From assembly GCA_036380925.1 (NCBI GenBank), contig DASVDW010000089.1:1-6742 (forward strand): a stretch of DNA of 6,742 nt, written 5' to 3'. Origin of the DNA: JAICLV01 sp036380925. GTDB lineage: Bacteria; Actinomycetota; Actinomycetes; Acidothermales; Acidothermaceae. The translations under genes and the position numbers were made by a program. This document shows positions 5,878 to 6,742 of the stretch, piece by piece. Numbering within the stretch: position 1 is the stretch's first letter; each line of letters opens with the position of its first letter. The notes beneath the pieces were generated by a model. The model saw only the letters and a list, made by a program, of their open reading frames with translations. It was not told the origin of the DNA and did no database searches.

Positions 5878-6606
5878 TCAGCTCCACCGGACGCGGATGT
5901 CGCGCCAGCGTTCGGCGACCGCGCCGTCGCCGGACAACACGGCCCCGGACGGCCGATTCCACAGCCACAGATACAGGTCAGACGCGCTGCCGGTGAGGAC
6001 GACGTCCGCCGTCGCCTCACCTCTCGACGTCGTGACGCCGGTGCCGCCAAAGTTCAACGTCCACCCTGTGGCGTCGTCGTCGGGTCTCACCACCATGACG
6101 CCCGGCTCGATCGCAGGGCGCGGGCGGGCCGCGAAGCCGAACAGGATCTCCTCGATTCCGTCGCGCGCGAAGTCGGCGTCGAACGGCGTGATCTCACCGC
6201 GGACGGTTTCGGCGTCGACCCGGTGTATCGCGGTCTCATGCGCCTGGCGGCGCGCCCAGAAAAGCAACGGAGTCGGCGCGGGCAGGAACGTGAAGCAACG
6301 CAAATCCGGCGACGCCGCGCGCAGCGTCCGAACCAGAGCCTGATGGCCCTCGCGAAACCAGTCCAGCAGCAGCGCGTCGGCGGGGCCACTGCCGACCTGC
6401 TCGCCGGTGACCTCGTCGTTTTCCGCCATCGCGTTTCCGACGATCGACGCCGCCCATCGATGAATGCCGCCGACGTGGACCACCAGGTCGCGCGCCGTCC
6501 AGCCCGGGCAGCTCGGCACCTTGTCGTCGAGCGACACTCGTTCGACTTCGGCGGCGAGCAACGCGCCGTCGTCCACCAGGTGGTCAAGATAGGTCGCCAG
6601 TCGCAC
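5878..6606 (-). CDS. Maleylpyruvate isomerase family mycothiol-dependent enzyme (DinB-like)
   Basis: A 242-aa protein if started at GTG 6606. The frame is open to 6690, but the extra 28 residues are Cys/His/Pro-rich, unlike the family, and would overlap the divergent gene. Residues 1-155 form the DinB-like MDMPI N-terminal domain with the family signature VPSCPGWTARDLVVHVGG (30-47). His44, Glu124 and His128 (in HETAIHRVDAE) are the expected His/Glu/His metal-binding triad, as in the Corynebacterium maleylpyruvate isomerase. Residues 160-242 match the C-terminal MDMPI_C-type domain with the SDLYLWLWNR helix (209-218). Family members are metal enzymes that use mycothiol as cofactor or substrate; the true substrate here is unknown, and no aromatic-degradation gene sits nearby. 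No Shine-Dalgarno is seen. A CATAAT box ends 6 bases before GTG, which suggests a leaderless message. It converges on the RNase gene with only 7 bases between stops. Confidence 0.88.
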   Translation of the reverse strand: MRLATYLDHLVDDGALLAAEVERVSLDDKVPSCPGWTARDLVVHVGGIHRWAASIVGNAMAENDEVTGEQVGSGPADALLLDWFREGHQALVRTLRAASPDLRCFTFLPAPTPLLFWARRQAHETAIHRVDAETVRGEITPFDADFARDGIEEILFGFAARPRPAIEPGVMVVRPDDDATGWTLNFGGTGVTTSRGEATADVVLTGSASDLYLWLWNRPSGAVLSGDGAVAERWRDIRVRWS

Positions 6607-6612
6607 CGGGCA

Positions 6613-6620
6613 ATTATGAT
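6613..6620. promoter_or_regulatory. Overlapping divergent -10 boxes
   Basis: The patch ATTATGAT stands out from GC-rich surroundings. On the minus strand it reads CATAAT (6618-6613), six bases before GTG 6606, so transcription would begin at or next to the start codon of the mycothiol-dependent enzyme. On the plus strand it reads TATGAT (6615-6620), giving a start near 6627 and a leader of about 44 bases for the gene at 6671. I see no good -35 box in either direction, as is common in actinobacteria. Confidence 0.45.
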
Positions 6621-6655
6621 GGCCGGGCCCGCTGGACGCGGGCAAATGACACCCG

Positions 6656-6660
6656 AAGGA
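6656..6660 (+). promoter_or_regulatory. Ribosome-binding site of the truncated gene at 6671
   Basis: AAGGA (within GAAGGAA) is followed by a 10-base spacer and ATG. The spacing is slightly long but workable. Confidence 0.4.
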
Positions 6661-6670
6661 ACAGCTGAGC

Positions 6671-6742
6671 ATGTGCGCGGCGTGTGGCATCGCGAGTCAC
6701 GTCGTCGTCGAACCCGAGGCGGTCGCCGTCGTCGACGCGCCG
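6671..6742 (+). CDS. N-terminal 24 codons of an unidentified gene, cut by the window end
   Basis: An open frame from ATG 6671 running off the window, starting MCAACGIASHVVVEPEAVAV. An in-frame TGA at 6647-6649 means no earlier start is possible. It has an AAGGA ribosome-binding site and a plausible TATGAT promoter upstream, and it is divergent from the mycothiol-dependent enzyme gene. The CAAC pair near the start could be a metal or redox site, but with only 24 residues I cannot name a family. Confidence 0.45.
   Translation, partial: MCAACGIASHVVVEPEAVAVVDAP

Noticed and set aside
5366..6343. 325-aa plus-strand open frame across the convergent junction
   Set aside because: It runs through two well-supported genes in the wrong frames and is Arg-rich without motifs.
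6607..6690. 28-residue N-terminal extension of the mycothiol-dependent enzyme
   Set aside because: It crosses the likely promoter and the start of the divergent gene and does not resemble the family N-terminus.
1..6742. CRISPR array, insertion sequence, tRNA or toxin-antitoxin system
   Set aside because: No spaced direct repeats, transposase motifs, tRNA cloverleaf or typical toxin-antitoxin pair seen. The Mut7-C protein is PIN-like but its partner is a full-size LAL regulator, not an antitoxin.

Overview
The window looks like chromosomal DNA of a high-GC actinobacterium. GC is high throughout and GTG starts are common. One gene belongs to the mycothiol-dependent maleylpyruvate isomerase family, and mycothiol is an actinobacterial thiol. 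A SCO4226-like DUF4242 protein and a LAL-type LuxR regulator fit the same picture. The sequence alone does not fix the genus. I see no tRNA, rRNA, insertion sequence, prophage gene or CRISPR array.

Layout from left to right. (1) Positions 3-161 are the C-terminal tail of a protein resembling actinobacterial GT39/ArnT-like membrane glycosyltransferases. It is followed on the same strand by a secreted or anchored GH26-like glycoside hydrolase (201-1553), so this end may deal with a cell-surface or exported polysaccharide. (2) Two minus-strand genes converge on the hydrolase. One is an 83-aa DUF4242 protein (1826-2077) of the nickel-binding SCO4226 type. Downstream of it is an 82-aa basic protein of unknown function (1485-1733) with a very good ribosome-binding site, whose 3' end runs antisense through the last 69 bases of the hydrolase gene. 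A long GC-rich hairpin lies between them. (3) A 2078-2328 intergenic region with two inverted-repeat elements separates the DUF4242 gene from a divergent plus-strand pair. This pair is a 954-aa ATP-binding LuxR-type regulator (2329-5193) and a 226-aa Mut7-C-type PIN-like RNase with an N-terminal ubiquitin-like domain (5190-5870), joined by a GTGA stop/start overlap. (4) A minus-strand mycothiol-dependent enzyme (5878-6606) converges on the RNase gene with 7 bases between stops. Its predicted promoter places transcription initiation at its GTG start, so it is probably leaderless. The same AT-rich patch reads as a -10 box in the other direction, toward a truncated plus-strand gene starting at 6671.

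The most notable points are the coupled regulator/RNase pair, the small convergent-antisense gene at 1485-1733, and the overlapping divergent promoter at 6613-6620. Nothing in the window is clearly a defence or mobile system. Several start codons differ from the longest open frame and are justified from ribosome-binding sites and family alignment.
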